Positions 9,034-17,447 are shown, numbered from the stretch's first letter. The stretch: 26,096 nucleotides of DNA from JAXMBX01 sp046349635 (GCA_046349635.1 JAXMBX010000062.1:1-26096), one strand, 5' to 3'. Numbers and translations: made by a program. Notes: generated by a model from the letters alone, not told the origin.

Positions 9034-10590
9034 TCAGCGTGAGGAGAGACGGGGGTCGGACCAGACCGCCCAGGCGAATTCATCCGATCCCGAGCAGATC
9101 ACTTTCAGTTCCAGCCGGCTGACGGTGGTGATCGGGATCTTACAGGCCTCAACCTGTCCCGCGCGGGTGATGGGGTTCGACTTCCATAGCCGGGTATGAT
9201 CCCCCCAGACTTCGAAGACCAGCGGAGATTTCAACCGGCTTCCGGCGGCATCATGGACCCCGACGGCAGCGCGGAAGAAGGGGAGGCTTATTTTTCGGAC
9301 GTCATAGACGACAGTGGCGGTCCCCTTGGGAGGAGGGGGGGTGTACAGCCCATGCGCGGGATGCTTGTCCTTGATGCGGAGGTACTCTCCCGTGTTGTTC
9401 CGTCCGTTCTTTCCGAACGCGTTCCGGATGACGCGCACTTCCTGCTCTTTCAGATCCGAGAGGTACACCACCTTTCCGGGCAACTCTTCCAGGGCGAAGG
9501 TCGTGCGGGGGGGCTTTACGGCGTAGTCCTGCAGCCTGCGGGTAATTCGAGCTTCGTTCAGGCCCTTCACGTTCGGCAATGCGAGGTTGTACCACTCGAC
9601 GGCATGTTGCCAGGCGTGACTCTGTTGCAGTTCGTTGTTGCACTGGTTGCCCCAGTTCCACCACCCATCCGCGATCTCGATCAGTTCGTTCGGATTTGTC
9701 GGATTCTTCAATTCCAGGCTGGCGAGACGGCGAAACGTGTTGTCGTTGGTTTTCGCCAGCAGGGGCAATCCGCGGTCCCATTCTCCCAGCGAGAGGGCAT
9801 AATACTGGCCCGCCTTCAGGCAGGCTCCCGGCTCGTTGGGGTTCTGCTGCAGCGTCCGTTTGGCGAGTTGCACCGGTCCGTATTCCAGTTCGAGCGTTTT
9901 CAGATCCTGCGACCGGGCGGCGATGAGCTTTTTCAGTTCGGGGTTGCGCCCTTTCTGGCTGGCGGCGTCGGCTGCCTGGCGGAACGATGCCGCGGAGAGG
10001 TAATCATCGCTGCCGATGGCCTCCTGCATGGCCCCGAGCGCGTGGACTGCCAGCCGTTCGAAGCTGTCCGAGCCGCGCACCTGCGGGAGCAGCTCGCGGA
10101 CGAGTTTTCGCTTGGCTTCCAGGCGGGGGATATTGTGCGAATCGGAGAGTTCTTCGACCGCCTGAAACGCCAGGTCGACCTCGCCGTTCTCAATGGCCCG
10201 CGACTTCGCGATATCGAGCATCACGTACCGCCCGATGGGGTCGTCTTCCGTGAGGGAACCCTTCTCCACCAGCGTGCGGATGAGGACCAGATTCCCGGCG
10301 GTGGTGTTGGCCTTGGCGAAATCATCCCGAAAGGCGTGTTCGATGACCTTGCGTGCGGCCCGCTGCTCGTTGACCGATGGGACCGGTTGTTTTGTGGGGT
10401 TGTTGGTGGCGGCGGCGGTCCCTCCCGGACCGGATTTGAATTGAATTCCGTTGTCCGGACCCTTCCCCGTGATCGGGGCGGAGGGGACGTTCTCGCCCCC
10501 TTTGTCGAAGGCGTGGAGCCAACCGCAGGCGATGAGAAGCGCGCAGCCGAGGAGCAGAGGGCGCGTTCGGGAAGAGGAGGGGAGGGTCAT
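9034..10590 (-). CDS. Lipoprotein with C-terminal NPCBM-like domain
   Basis: A 518-residue exported protein. The N-terminus is a basic stretch, then PLLLGCALLIAC, where Leu19-Ile20-Ala21-Cys22 fits a lipobox. A low-complexity Gly/Pro/Thr linker follows, then a helical region (about 75-340) that looks like TPR-type or planctomycete helical repeats. The last 140 residues resemble the NPCBM domain: GLYTPPPPKGTATVVYDV, FFRAAVGVHD, VFEVWGDHTRLWKS and LELKVICSGSDEFAWAVWSDPRL. NPCBM domains are thought to bind carbohydrate, so attachment to glycans at the cell surface is a reasonable inference. Its ATG overlaps the stop of the ComEA-like gene by four bases (ATGA), which implies translational coupling. 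Confidence 0.8.
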   Translation of the reverse strand: MTLPSSSRTRPLLLGCALLIACGWLHAFDKGGENVPSAPITGKGPDNGIQFKSGPGGTAAATNNPTKQPVPSVNEQRAARKVIEHAFRDDFAKANTTAGNLVLIRTLVEKGSLTEDDPIGRYVMLDIAKSRAIENGEVDLAFQAVEELSDSHNIPRLEAKRKLVRELLPQVRGSDSFERLAVHALGAMQEAIGSDDYLSAASFRQAADAASQKGRNPELKKLIAARSQDLKTLELEYGPVQLAKRTLQQNPNEPGACLKAGQYYALSLGEWDRGLPLLAKTNDNTFRRLASLELKNPTNPNELIEIADGWWNWGNQCNNELQQSHAWQHAVEWYNLALPNVKGLNEARITRRLQDYAVKPPRTTFALEELPGKVVYLSDLKEQEVRVIRNAFGKNGRNNTGEYLRIKDKHPAHGLYTPPPPKGTATVVYDVRKISLPFFRAAVGVHDAAGSRLKSPLVFEVWGDHTRLWKSNPITRAGQVEACKIPITTVSRLELKVICSGSDEFAWAVWSDPRLSSR

Positions 10591-11081
10591 GGCTGGAGGC
10601 TCCCCGTCGTCTCCTGGGGGGGAGTTTGCTCGTCCGGGGTGCAGATCAACTGCGGGCGCAAACGGGCGACGGTCTTTGCTCCGATTCCATTCACGCGTTC
10701 GAGATCGTCCACCGATTTGAAAGGACCATGAGCGTCACGGTCGGCGACGATTTTCCGGGCGGTGTTCGGGCCGATCCCTTCCAGTTGTGCCCACTCGACC
10801 CAGGTCGCGCGGTTGATATCGAGCTTGTAGACGAGTTCCAGGGGGGACTGGCGGCGGATCTCGATCGTTTCCCGCCCCCAATGGCTCAGGCGCAGACCAT
10901 AGATGGTGAGCAATGTCAGCCCGACGGTGAGCAGCGTCCCGACGAACCAGCGGTCCGCACGGGAGAGGCCCAGTGCAATGGAACCTGCCGGAGACGTTGA
11001 CTCCCTGGCGACGGGCGCGGAGACACTCGGCGGCGGGGCCGGGGGAGAAATCGGTTCGGTGACTTCTGTGGAGGTGTCCAT
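10587..11081 (-). CDS. ComEA-like helix-hairpin-helix DNA-binding membrane protein
   Basis: The C-terminal region is a textbook ComEA pair of helix-hairpin-helix motifs: LDINRATWVEWAQLEGIG, then TARKIVADRDAHGPF, then KSVDDLERVNGIGAKTVARL. One membrane helix, WFVGTLLTVGLTLLTIYGLRL, precedes it, so the HhH domain is probably periplasmic. ComEA proteins bind double-stranded DNA in natural transformation, but many short HhH proteins in planctomycetes have no proven role. Two ATGs are possible: 11081 (164 residues, MDTSTEV) and 11111 (174 residues). I chose 11081 because the upper ATG lies in a 12-bp inverted repeat and adds a Ser/Cys-rich tail; neither has a Shine-Dalgarno. Its stop overlaps the start of the next gene. 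Confidence 0.85.
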   Translation of the reverse strand: MDTSTEVTEPISPPAPPPSVSAPVARESTSPAGSIALGLSRADRWFVGTLLTVGLTLLTIYGLRLSHWGRETIEIRRQSPLELVYKLDINRATWVEWAQLEGIGPNTARKIVADRDAHGPFKSVDDLERVNGIGAKTVARLRPQLICTPDEQTPPQETTGSLQP

Positions 11082-11098
11082 CAGCAGCCAACAAGAGG

Positions 11099-11141
11099 AG
11101 GATAGACGCATTTACTAGAGCAAAGGACGTGCGTCTATCCT
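11099..11141. repeat. Perfect 12-bp inverted repeat with 19-nt spacer
   Basis: AGGATAGACGCA at 11099-11110 is the exact reverse complement of TGCGTCTATCCT at 11130-11141. It lies between the TIGR03009 gene and the comEA-like gene and includes most of the alternative start codon at 11111. No T tract follows in either direction, so it is not a typical intrinsic terminator. It could be an operator or an mRNA hairpin that hides the start. Confidence 0.7.
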
Positions 11142-11184
11142 AACGGCAGGGGATCGAGCGGTGAAAGGGTTTAATTCATTCTTC

Positions 11185-12378
11185 CTACATCATGGTCGAT
11201 TTCCGCTTCGGGAAGCTCTCTTCCTGTTCTTCTTCCGGCGGGGGACTGGCCGGTTTGCGGGAAGCCCGGGAGGGGCTGCTCGCGCCGTCCTCTGCCTCAT
11301 TGGTGGCAGTCCGCTGCGGACGATCCTGAGCCGTGTTGCGGAACCCACCCAGGGGACCCCGTGACTTGGGTTTGGTGGGATCTTCCTCCATCACTTGCTT
11401 GTTGTCATGGACGACGGGCTTGTAACCGAACAGATTGGGTTTGAACGGATCGTCCAAAGGCCAGTGCGTGATCCGGGTCTTCATGTTGCTGAAGGAGTGA
11501 ACGGTTTCCTTGGTTTGCGGCGGATCGAGCAGGCGCACCGCTTTCGGTAAAAACGTGGCCCGGTCCAGGATGATGGTCGCTTCGGAGTAATTGACGAGGT
11601 CGTGCTGCAGCTTGGGGATGACATGGATCCAGATTTCGTAGTCGGTCTCTTTCCGCAAGGCCAACGTATAGCGGCGCTTGGCCTGCTCCGCTTTCATCCC
11701 GAACAGGAAGGGGAGGGGGCCTTCGATGATGTTTTGGCCCCGGTTCTGCTGGGGGATCGGCATCTTGTCGTAGGTCCGGTCTGCCTCGTTGAATTGATAA
11801 ATTTCTTCCCCGGTGCAGAACCACTGTTCATTGCTGTCGGTCATCAGCTTGAATGGATTCCCCCGCTTGTCGAGCCGTTGGGATTTCATTGTGGAAGAGA
11901 TTTTCGTCCCACGAACTTCGTAGACCCCTTTGTCCGGCGCTTCGTACTTGAAACTTCCCTGGGCACGCTTCTCGACGGAGAAGGTTTTGTCGTAGGAGTA
12001 CTTGATGAAGTCCCCCTGGAGCTTCTTGATCTTGGCGGTCTCGGTCTCCCAATCCTTCAGGATTTTTTCCAGCTTGGGATCGAGCTTCTCGACCTGCAGG
12101 GCTTCGCCGGCGGGACGATCTTCTCCCGAACGGAGGGGACCCATCCGCCGGTTACCCGTGGAGGGGCGGACAGGGGTGGTTTCTTCATCACCCTGCTCGT
12201 CGGTGGCTTTCGCCGGTCGGCGCGGGGTTGTGGGAGCGGGGGTTTCGTCCCCTTCTTCCGTCAGGGCAGAGACCGGGCGCTTGCGGGGAGTCGTCTCCTG
12301 ACTCTCCACCCAGCCGATCGATCCTGCTGTGAGCGCGTAGCACAGAACGACTTTCAGGCAGCGACGCATCCCTGTCAT
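11185..12378 (-). CDS. Planctomycete TIGR03009 family secreted protein
   Basis: The 397-residue product starts with a signal-peptide-like segment (MTGMRRCLKVVLCYALTAG), followed by a charged Pro/Thr/Glu-rich linker of about 70 residues with repeated TP-RRPAK and EGDE/QGDEE patterns. The core (about 100-330) matches the planctomycete-restricted family TIGR03009, which looks like a LolA/outer-membrane lipoprotein carrier fold: FIKYSYDKTFSVEKRAQGSF, EQWFCTGEEIYQFNEADRTY and EGPLPFLFGMKAEQAKRRY. The C-terminus is again charged and Pro-rich. Function is unknown; a periplasmic lipid or lipoprotein carrier role is only a fold-based guess. I chose the ATG at 12378 rather than the upstream ATG at 12438, since AGGA stands about ten bases before it and the signal peptide then begins at the N-terminus. 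Confidence 0.83.
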   Translation of the reverse strand: MTGMRRCLKVVLCYALTAGSIGWVESQETTPRKRPVSALTEEGDETPAPTTPRRPAKATDEQGDEETTPVRPSTGNRRMGPLRSGEDRPAGEALQVEKLDPKLEKILKDWETETAKIKKLQGDFIKYSYDKTFSVEKRAQGSFKYEAPDKGVYEVRGTKISSTMKSQRLDKRGNPFKLMTDSNEQWFCTGEEIYQFNEADRTYDKMPIPQQNRGQNIIEGPLPFLFGMKAEQAKRRYTLALRKETDYEIWIHVIPKLQHDLVNYSEATIILDRATFLPKAVRLLDPPQTKETVHSFSNMKTRITHWPLDDPFKPNLFGYKPVVHDNKQVMEEDPTKPKSRGPLGGFRNTAQDRPQRTATNEAEDGASSPSRASRKPASPPPEEEQEESFPKRKSTMM

Positions 12379-12477
12379 AGTCGAAATCTTCCTGATGACC
12401 CCGAGGGGGAGGCCCGTGACGCATCCGCATTGGCCCAAACCGGTTGCGATGAGTCTTGGCTGAAGGCATAACCATTG

Positions 12478-12506
12478 CGTTCACAAGGTGTTATCCCCTG
12501 TGAACG
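12478..12506. repeat. Inverted repeat upstream of the TIGR03009 gene
   Basis: CGTTCACA (12478-12485) and TGTGAACG (12499-12506) form a perfect 8-bp inverted repeat with a 13-base spacer, about 100 bases upstream of the TIGR03009 start. It could be an operator; no other support is available. The surrounding gap 12379-12588 holds nothing else I can identify. Confidence 0.4.
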
Positions 12507-12588
12507 ACATGGGGGGCGGATTCTAGCAGTCCCCGAAATTCGTGGCTACAGGAGTTTTTACCCTCCTAAACCGATTTCAGGGCTGGGC

Positions 12589-13317
12589 TTACAGCCCCAG
12601 GGCGGTGCAGATCGCGGTCAGGCTGGAGAAGCTTTTAATTCCTGCATCTGACCCCTTGCGGTCCAGATAGAAGGCGGGGAGGCCCAGGGTGCGGGGGGTG
12701 CGGACGTCATTTTCCAAGTCGTCCCCCACCATCAGGACTTCGCTCGGGCTGCAGTCCACCTTTTTGAGGAGCGATTCGAAAAACCGGGCGGAGGGTTTGC
12801 GGGCCCCGACCTCGGAGGAAATGATCCGGGGAATCAGTCCCTGCAGTTCCGGGTAGCCGGCGCAGACGGAATGCAGCCGACGGTCGAAATTGGAGGCCAG
12901 GACGATCTTCAATCCGCCCCGTTGCAGACGCTGGAGTCCTTCGGGGACGTCCGGAAAGAACTGCCAGGACTCCGGCTTGCCGAAGTGGTCGTACAACTCC
13001 TGGAAGCAGACGTCCGGATTGGGGAGGTCGGTCAGGACCAGCCCGACGATCTTCTTCCAGCGGGCGAATTCGGCCTCTTCATCCGTCCACCAGGGGTCTT
13101 GTCCAGCAGATGTCTCGGGAGCGGGTTGCTGTTCCGTGGCGGCGAAGGCCTCGCGGAAGCGGTGTGTGACTTCGGCGACGGAGAGCCGGGAACCATGCTT
13201 GGCGCCGATGGCGTGGTAGACTTCGCCCACGCTGGGCGTGGGGGCCATGACGGTACCGACAAAATCCAACGCGACGTAACGGAGGGACGAAGCCACAAGC
13301 GGCGGTAGGGAGATCAT
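12589..13317 (-). CDS. HAD-like hydrolase superfamily protein, HDHD3/REG-2-like
   Basis: A 242-residue protein with a HAD fold. Motif I is VALDFVGTVM with nucleophile Asp18, motif II is VLASNFDRRL, motif III is the Lys in VGARKPSARFF, and motif IV is VGDDLENDV. An alpha-helical cap lies between about 25 and 110. The NFDRRL and GxRKP segments resemble the HDHD3/REG-2 branch. The usual second Asp of motif I (DxD) is replaced by Val20, a residue needed as acid/base in most HAD phosphatases, so the activity may not be a standard phosphatase. Substrate is unknown. It sits between the TIGR03009 gene and the ceramidase-like gene, all on the same strand. Confidence 0.85.
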   Translation of the reverse strand: MISLPPLVASSLRYVALDFVGTVMAPTPSVGEVYHAIGAKHGSRLSVAEVTHRFREAFAATEQQPAPETSAGQDPWWTDEEAEFARWKKIVGLVLTDLPNPDVCFQELYDHFGKPESWQFFPDVPEGLQRLQRGGLKIVLASNFDRRLHSVCAGYPELQGLIPRIISSEVGARKPSARFFESLLKKVDCSPSEVLMVGDDLENDVRTPRTLGLPAFYLDRKGSDAGIKSFSSLTAICTALGL

Positions 13318-13409
13318 GAGGTTTTTTAGCGGAACAGGAGGGAGGACGACGTATTTCTACTTATTGTAGGGGCGCGTCACGACCTCGGGCGCGAGAATTT
13401 CTCGGAAAA

Positions 13410-14888
13410 TCACTTCTGGGTGACCCCTGCGGCGCATTCACTCAGCAGCTTGATCGCGGCTTCGGCCAGCAGTTCTCCCGAGCCGGGTTCAAGCGTCGAA
13501 TTTGTGGGTTCGTACCCGCCGCCAACGTAGGCGTATCGCGTGGGGACGTAGAGGGTCTCCAGATTGTTGCTCAATTCCACGACGAGCGTCGTCTTGAAGG
13601 GGGAGGCGTTCTTGATCGCCAGACCCAGTTCGACGAAGACTTCCCCCGGGAGAGCGACGATGGCGACGTCCCGCCCCAGCGTGATCACCTGCACGTCCAC
13701 GGTCAGGAAATCCCCTTTCCCGGCCAGTTGGATCGACATGCCCCACATCATGAGCTTGTGCAGATCGGGGGTGCCGTTGTGGCGGAGGTGTTCCACGATC
13801 AGCCAGCGGTTGGCTTCGACGTGCTCGTAAAACTCGGGCGTTTTACCCCCCTGGAAGAGCTGAATGATCTGCTTCGACTTGGCGAGTTGCTCGGCGGTCG
13901 GCTTCCGTAAGGGGAGGGGGACCGTCGTCCGGCGGATCTGTAACTGCGGGGACTTCACTTCGCCTAACTTCGGGACGGCGGTGAGGATGGTTTTGCCGAG
14001 GGATGTGCCGATGACTTCGGCGCTGTTTCGCTCCGGTTTGGAGGGGTCGACGTGGTTGATGTTTCCACAGCAGCCATTTCCGAACAGGGAGACGACCTGG
14101 TTTCCGAGCGCTCCCTGGAGTGTCCGCTCCATAAAGAAGGGGTAGTCGGCGCTCCATTCCGATCCGCCAACGGTATCGAGGTGCAGGGCGAAGGAACTCA
14201 GGATGGCGGCGGGTTTCTGCGTCGCCGGGTCTTCGAACAGGACCATGCCAACTTCCGGATCGATGGGGCCTTCCGCGTGGACGACCCCCGGGCTGTTGAG
14301 GCTCATCCAGGTGCGGACTTTGCCGTCCTGCATCAGGAACCGCCGATTGAACGAGACGGTTTTTTCCTGCTTGGCGGTTCCGGACTTCAGAATGAGCGGC
14401 TTGGTTTCGCTGTCGGCGCGTTTCACGGCGGCGACGAGACTTTCGATCAGGCGGGGAATGTAGGGCTGGCGGGGCTTGGTGCCTGTGGGAATCGGCTGGC
14501 CGGTCATGACGGCGTACAGCTCGCGGTTGTAGTCCGGACCGGTGTGGGTGTGCGTCCCCGCAATCATCACGTTTGCGGCCGGGATTCCGGTTTCCTTCTG
14601 GACCCCTTCGCGGACGGCATACCCCAGGTCGGTCCAGATGCCAATCAGGTCGCACAAGATGACCGCGGCGGGTGTCTCCTGTCGGAAGACGAGGACCTTG
14701 GCCTGCAGCAGGTCTTTGAGTCCTGTGGCCGAGCGCTCATAGTAGTAGCCGCTCATGGGGAAGTTTTCGCCGGGGGTGATGTCCGCCGTGGCGACGCCGA
14801 CGCGGAGTTCGTCGGCGTGAATGCGTCCCGCGAAAATCAGCAGGCATGCCACAAGACAGACGATGGTTCTCAACCGAGCGTTTTGCAT
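13410..14888 (-). CDS. Secreted neutral/alkaline ceramidase-like protein
   Basis: A 492-residue exported protein with a signal peptide at about 1-25 (TIVCLVACLLIFAGRIHA). It matches the N-terminal domain of neutral/alkaline non-lysosomal ceramidases: VGVATADITPG, the metal-binding GTHTHTGPD (111-119), a second His in FALHLDTVGG, and the Glu in ALPGEVFVELG. The family's C-terminal Ig-like domain is missing; planctomycete members are often this short. At the place where ceramidases carry the Ser nucleophile (GDxSPN) this protein reads GNGCCGNINHVDP, so a true ceramide amidase activity is doubtful. It lies 34 bases after the likely original stop of the broken xylB gene and may be cotranscribed with it. 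Confidence 0.82.
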   Translation of the reverse strand: MQNARLRTIVCLVACLLIFAGRIHADELRVGVATADITPGENFPMSGYYYERSATGLKDLLQAKVLVFRQETPAAVILCDLIGIWTDLGYAVREGVQKETGIPAANVMIAGTHTHTGPDYNRELYAVMTGQPIPTGTKPRQPYIPRLIESLVAAVKRADSETKPLILKSGTAKQEKTVSFNRRFLMQDGKVRTWMSLNSPGVVHAEGPIDPEVGMVLFEDPATQKPAAILSSFALHLDTVGGSEWSADYPFFMERTLQGALGNQVVSLFGNGCCGNINHVDPSKPERNSAEVIGTSLGKTILTAVPKLGEVKSPQLQIRRTTVPLPLRKPTAEQLAKSKQIIQLFQGGKTPEFYEHVEANRWLIVEHLRHNGTPDLHKLMMWGMSIQLAGKGDFLTVDVQVITLGRDVAIVALPGEVFVELGLAIKNASPFKTTLVVELSNNLETLYVPTRYAYVGGGYEPTNSTLEPGSGELLAEAAIKLLSECAAGVTQK

Positions 14889-14906
14889 GATGATGTCCTC
14901 AAAATG

Positions 14907-16450
14907 TCAACAGCTTTGTCGACTACCCCACGATTCCTGCGATGGCTTCGAAGTCTTTTTCAGTGATCGGTAGAGGTCGCCGTAGATCTTGTAGGACTTG
15001 TCGAGGGTCTTCTTCGTCTTGTTGTCCGGCTGGGTGGATTCCACGACGCGGATTGTCGCGGAGCAGGCTTCGACGACGTCCTTGTAGGCTCCGGTTCCCG
15101 CCGCGGCGAGGAGGGCGACGCCGTAGGCGGGGCCTTCGGAGGCGTTGATCGTGACCACTTTTTTGCCATAGATATCGGCCTGCAACTGTCGCCAGAAAGG
15201 GCTTCGTGCGCCTCCTCCGGAGAGGCGGACTTCCTTCACGGGGATCTTCAATTCCTGGATGATTTCCAGCGAATCGCGCATGGCGAAGGTGGCTCCTTCG
15301 ATGACCGAGCGGATGAGGTGCGGCTTGCCGTGGCGGAGCGAGAGTCCCACCCAGGCTCCGCGTGCGTGCGGATCGGCGTGCGGGGTTCGTTCGCCGGTCA
15401 AATAGGGGAGGAAGATCAGGCCTTCGCATCCGGCCGGGGCGGTTTGGCTTCCTCGATCAGGAGATCATAGGAATCGACTTTCCGCTTCTTGGCGGCGGCG
15501 ACTTCGCTTTCAGCGAACTGGTTGCGGTACCACTGCAAACTTCCCCCCGCGGAGAGGACGACACCCATCACATGCCACTTGCCGCGGACGGCGTGGCAGA
15601 AGGTGTGTGCCCGGCCCAGCGGATCGACCTGGACTTCGTCGCTGTGGGCGAAGACCACGCCGCTGGTTCCGAGGGTGGCGGAGATGACCCCCGATTTGAC
15701 GATCCCGTGCCGACGGCTCCGGCCGCCTGATCGCCGCCGCCACCGACGACGGGGACTCACCCGGCAGTCAGCAGCTTCGCCGTGGCCGCGGAGAGCTTGC
15801 CGCTGACTTCCTCGGATTCGTAGACCTTGGGGAGCAAGGGCAGGGTCGATCTGCAGTTTTTCCAGCAGCACGCTGCTCCAGCGGCGGTTACGGACGTCGA
15901 GCAGCAGCGTCCCGGAGGCATCGCTGACTTCGGTGGCGTATTCCCCCGTCAGGCGGAAGCGGATGTAGTCCTTGGGGAGCAGAACTTGTTTCACCTTGTC
16001 GTAGTGCTTGGGTTCGTGGTTCCGCAGCCAGAGGATCTTGGGGGCGGTGAACCCGGTGAGGGCGGGATTCGCGACCATCTGGATGAGCTTCTTTCGGCCC
16101 CCGGCAGCGGCTTCAATCTCCTGGCATTCGGCGACGGTGCGCTGGTCATTCCAGAGGAGGGCGGGACGGAGGACCTGGTGCGATTTATCGAGGAAGACAC
16201 TGCCATGCATCTGTCCGCTGAGGCCGATCCCTTTGACGTCCGCCGGCTTGATCTTCCCTGTTTTCAGGACTTTTTTGACGGTACTGATGGTCGCCTGCCA
16301 CCAGTCTTCGGGGCTTTGTTCCGACCACCCGGGCCTGGGATTGGAGAGGGGATAGGTTGCGGTCGCGGAGGCCAGAATCTCGCCGTTTTCCGCGATGGCG
16401 AGGGTCTTCGTGCCGCTGGTGCCAATATCGATACCGAGGTAAATCCCCAT
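14907..16450 (-). pseudogene. xylB: Xylulokinase xylB, disrupted by several frame lesions
   Basis: Xylulokinase phosphorylates D-xylulose to xylulose 5-phosphate. The N-terminal half is intact from the ATG at 16450: YLGIDIGTSGTKTLAIA, GLSGQMHGSVFLD and RPALLWNDQRTVAECQ are classic XylB motifs. The C-terminal half is recognisable as YLTGERTPHADPHARG and RLSGGGARSPFWRQLQADIY. Between and after them the frame is broken: an extra base near 15835-15842, an in-frame TGA at 15757-15759, a missing base near 15703-15707, another near 15439-15445, and a missing base in the T run at 14956-14960, where repair would give KDFEAIAGIVG and a stop at 14923. Two open fragments result (15416-16450 and 14907-15401). 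This is a decayed gene or a patch of sequence errors. Confidence 0.85.
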
Positions 16451-16540
16451 GGTGTGCAGTCTCGCTGATGATGGTGGGCGGGAGGAATGTTGCGTCCGAT
16501 TTTGACGTCGCGGCTCCCGGAAATCCACTGGCAAATCGGG

Positions 16541-16560
16541 GAGTTCACTGCACCGAACTC
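16541..16560. repeat. Inverted repeat in divergent intergenic region
   Basis: GAGTTC (16541-16546) and GAACTC (16555-16560) form a perfect inverted repeat with an 8-base spacer, between the minus-strand xylB start and the plus-strand membrane protein. A second small repeat, CCGCC/GGCGG, lies at 16570-16586. Either could be an operator; evidence is only symmetry and position. Confidence 0.35.
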
Positions 16561-16648
16561 GCTCCAAATCCGCCGGATAGTGGCGGAATGCTGACTCCGG
16601 GACTACGATCTGGAGGACAACATTGCCCCCTCTCACGAAGGAGACATC

Positions 16649-17158
16649 ATGGACTGGGTTCCCGTTATTTCACGCTGGGCGCACATCATGCCCGTCATCG
16701 TGCTGGTGGGGGGGAGCTTCTTTATGCGGTTTGTCCTGCAGCCGGCGATGCGGGGGCTGCCCGCAGAAGAGGCGGGTGCGCTGCGGGAACGAGTGACCCG
16801 GGTCTGGAAAATGTTCGTCCACATCGGGATCCTGTTCCTGCTGTTGAGCGGGTTCTACAACTACCTGTTTGTGATGACCCCCGCGCATAAGGGGGACGGC
16901 AAATATCACATGTTCATGGGGATCAAGATCCTCGTCGCGTGCCTGGTGATTTTTCTCTCCATCGCTCTTACCAGTCGTGGTGCCTGGAGTGAAAAGTTCC
17001 GCCGTTCTTCGGGTCTGTGGCTGCTCCTGAACCTGCTGCTGGCGTTCACGGTCGTGGGGATCTCCGGGTTCCTGAAGGTGCGTGGAGTCCCGGAGAAAGT
17101 GACTGCCGCGGTCGCGGCCCCCGAAGCGAGTTCTCCTCCGGCTGAGACGAAGAAATAG
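16649..17158 (+). CDS. Small four-helix membrane protein, CopD/HemJ-like
   Basis: A 169-residue integral membrane protein with four hydrophobic segments: about 8-28, 54-72, 86-106 and 121-142, then a hydrophilic Ala/Pro/Glu tail. The first helix carries a His in RWAHIMPVIVLVGGSFF, and a second His lies in MFVHIGILFLLLSGFYNY; this pattern resembles CopD-like and HemJ-like proteins, in which such His residues can bind heme or metal. The similarity is weak, so the function is not assigned. A good Shine-Dalgarno, GAAGGAG, stands before the ATG. The gene is monocistronic, ending in a strong intrinsic terminator. Confidence 0.7.
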   Translation: MDWVPVISRWAHIMPVIVLVGGSFFMRFVLQPAMRGLPAEEAGALRERVTRVWKMFVHIGILFLLLSGFYNYLFVMTPAHKGDGKYHMFMGIKILVACLVIFLSIALTSRGAWSEKFRRSSGLWLLLNLLLAFTVVGISGFLKVRGVPEKVTAAVAAPEASSPPAETKK

Positions 17159-17194
17159 GCCCACTGCGGTTTTGCCTAAGATGCCGTATTGACC

Positions 17195-17232
17195 CCCATC
17201 TGGCCCGTTGGCTGCCAGATGGGCTTTTTTTT
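17195..17232 (+). terminator. Intrinsic terminator
   Basis: CCCATCTGGC (17195-17204) pairs perfectly with GCCAGATGGG (17214-17223), with a 9-base loop, and is followed by C and eight T residues (17225-17232). It ends the small membrane protein transcript. Confidence 0.93.
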
Positions 17233-17447
17233 GCGCTCCGTGTCCTGCCGCCCGCTGGCACTCTCTTTGGGTTCCCCCAAAAACCGTCATCGAATTGACG
17301 TCGCTTTGAGTCAAATTCGCGACGTCTCACTGTCTCCCGGTCCGGTTAAGCCTGAGGAATGGCTTGCGGTTAGTCTGTTGAATTCGGGCTTTTGAGAGGC
17401 TTTTCCGTGCCTGCCGTGCTTGCGGAGAGAGTCTCTAAGAGACGTTC

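Noticed and set aside
8946..9083. N-terminal 46-residue extension of the permease
   Set aside because: It overlaps the end of the upstream gene, has no family similarity, and the GTG at 8945 gives a normal RbsC length.
9196..10731. 511-residue plus-strand open frame opposite the NPCBM lipoprotein gene
   Set aside because: Low-complexity Gly/Arg/Val sequence, no domain, antisense to a gene with a signal peptide and NPCBM domain.
13392..13404. Odd palindrome CGAGAATTTCTCG just after the ceramidase-like gene
   Set aside because: Short symmetry with no T tract and no placement that suggests a role; likely chance.
14923..15842. Programmed ribosomal frameshifting in xylB
   Set aside because: Five separate repairs including an in-frame stop would be needed, and I see no slippery heptamer with a downstream structure; decay or sequence error explains it better.
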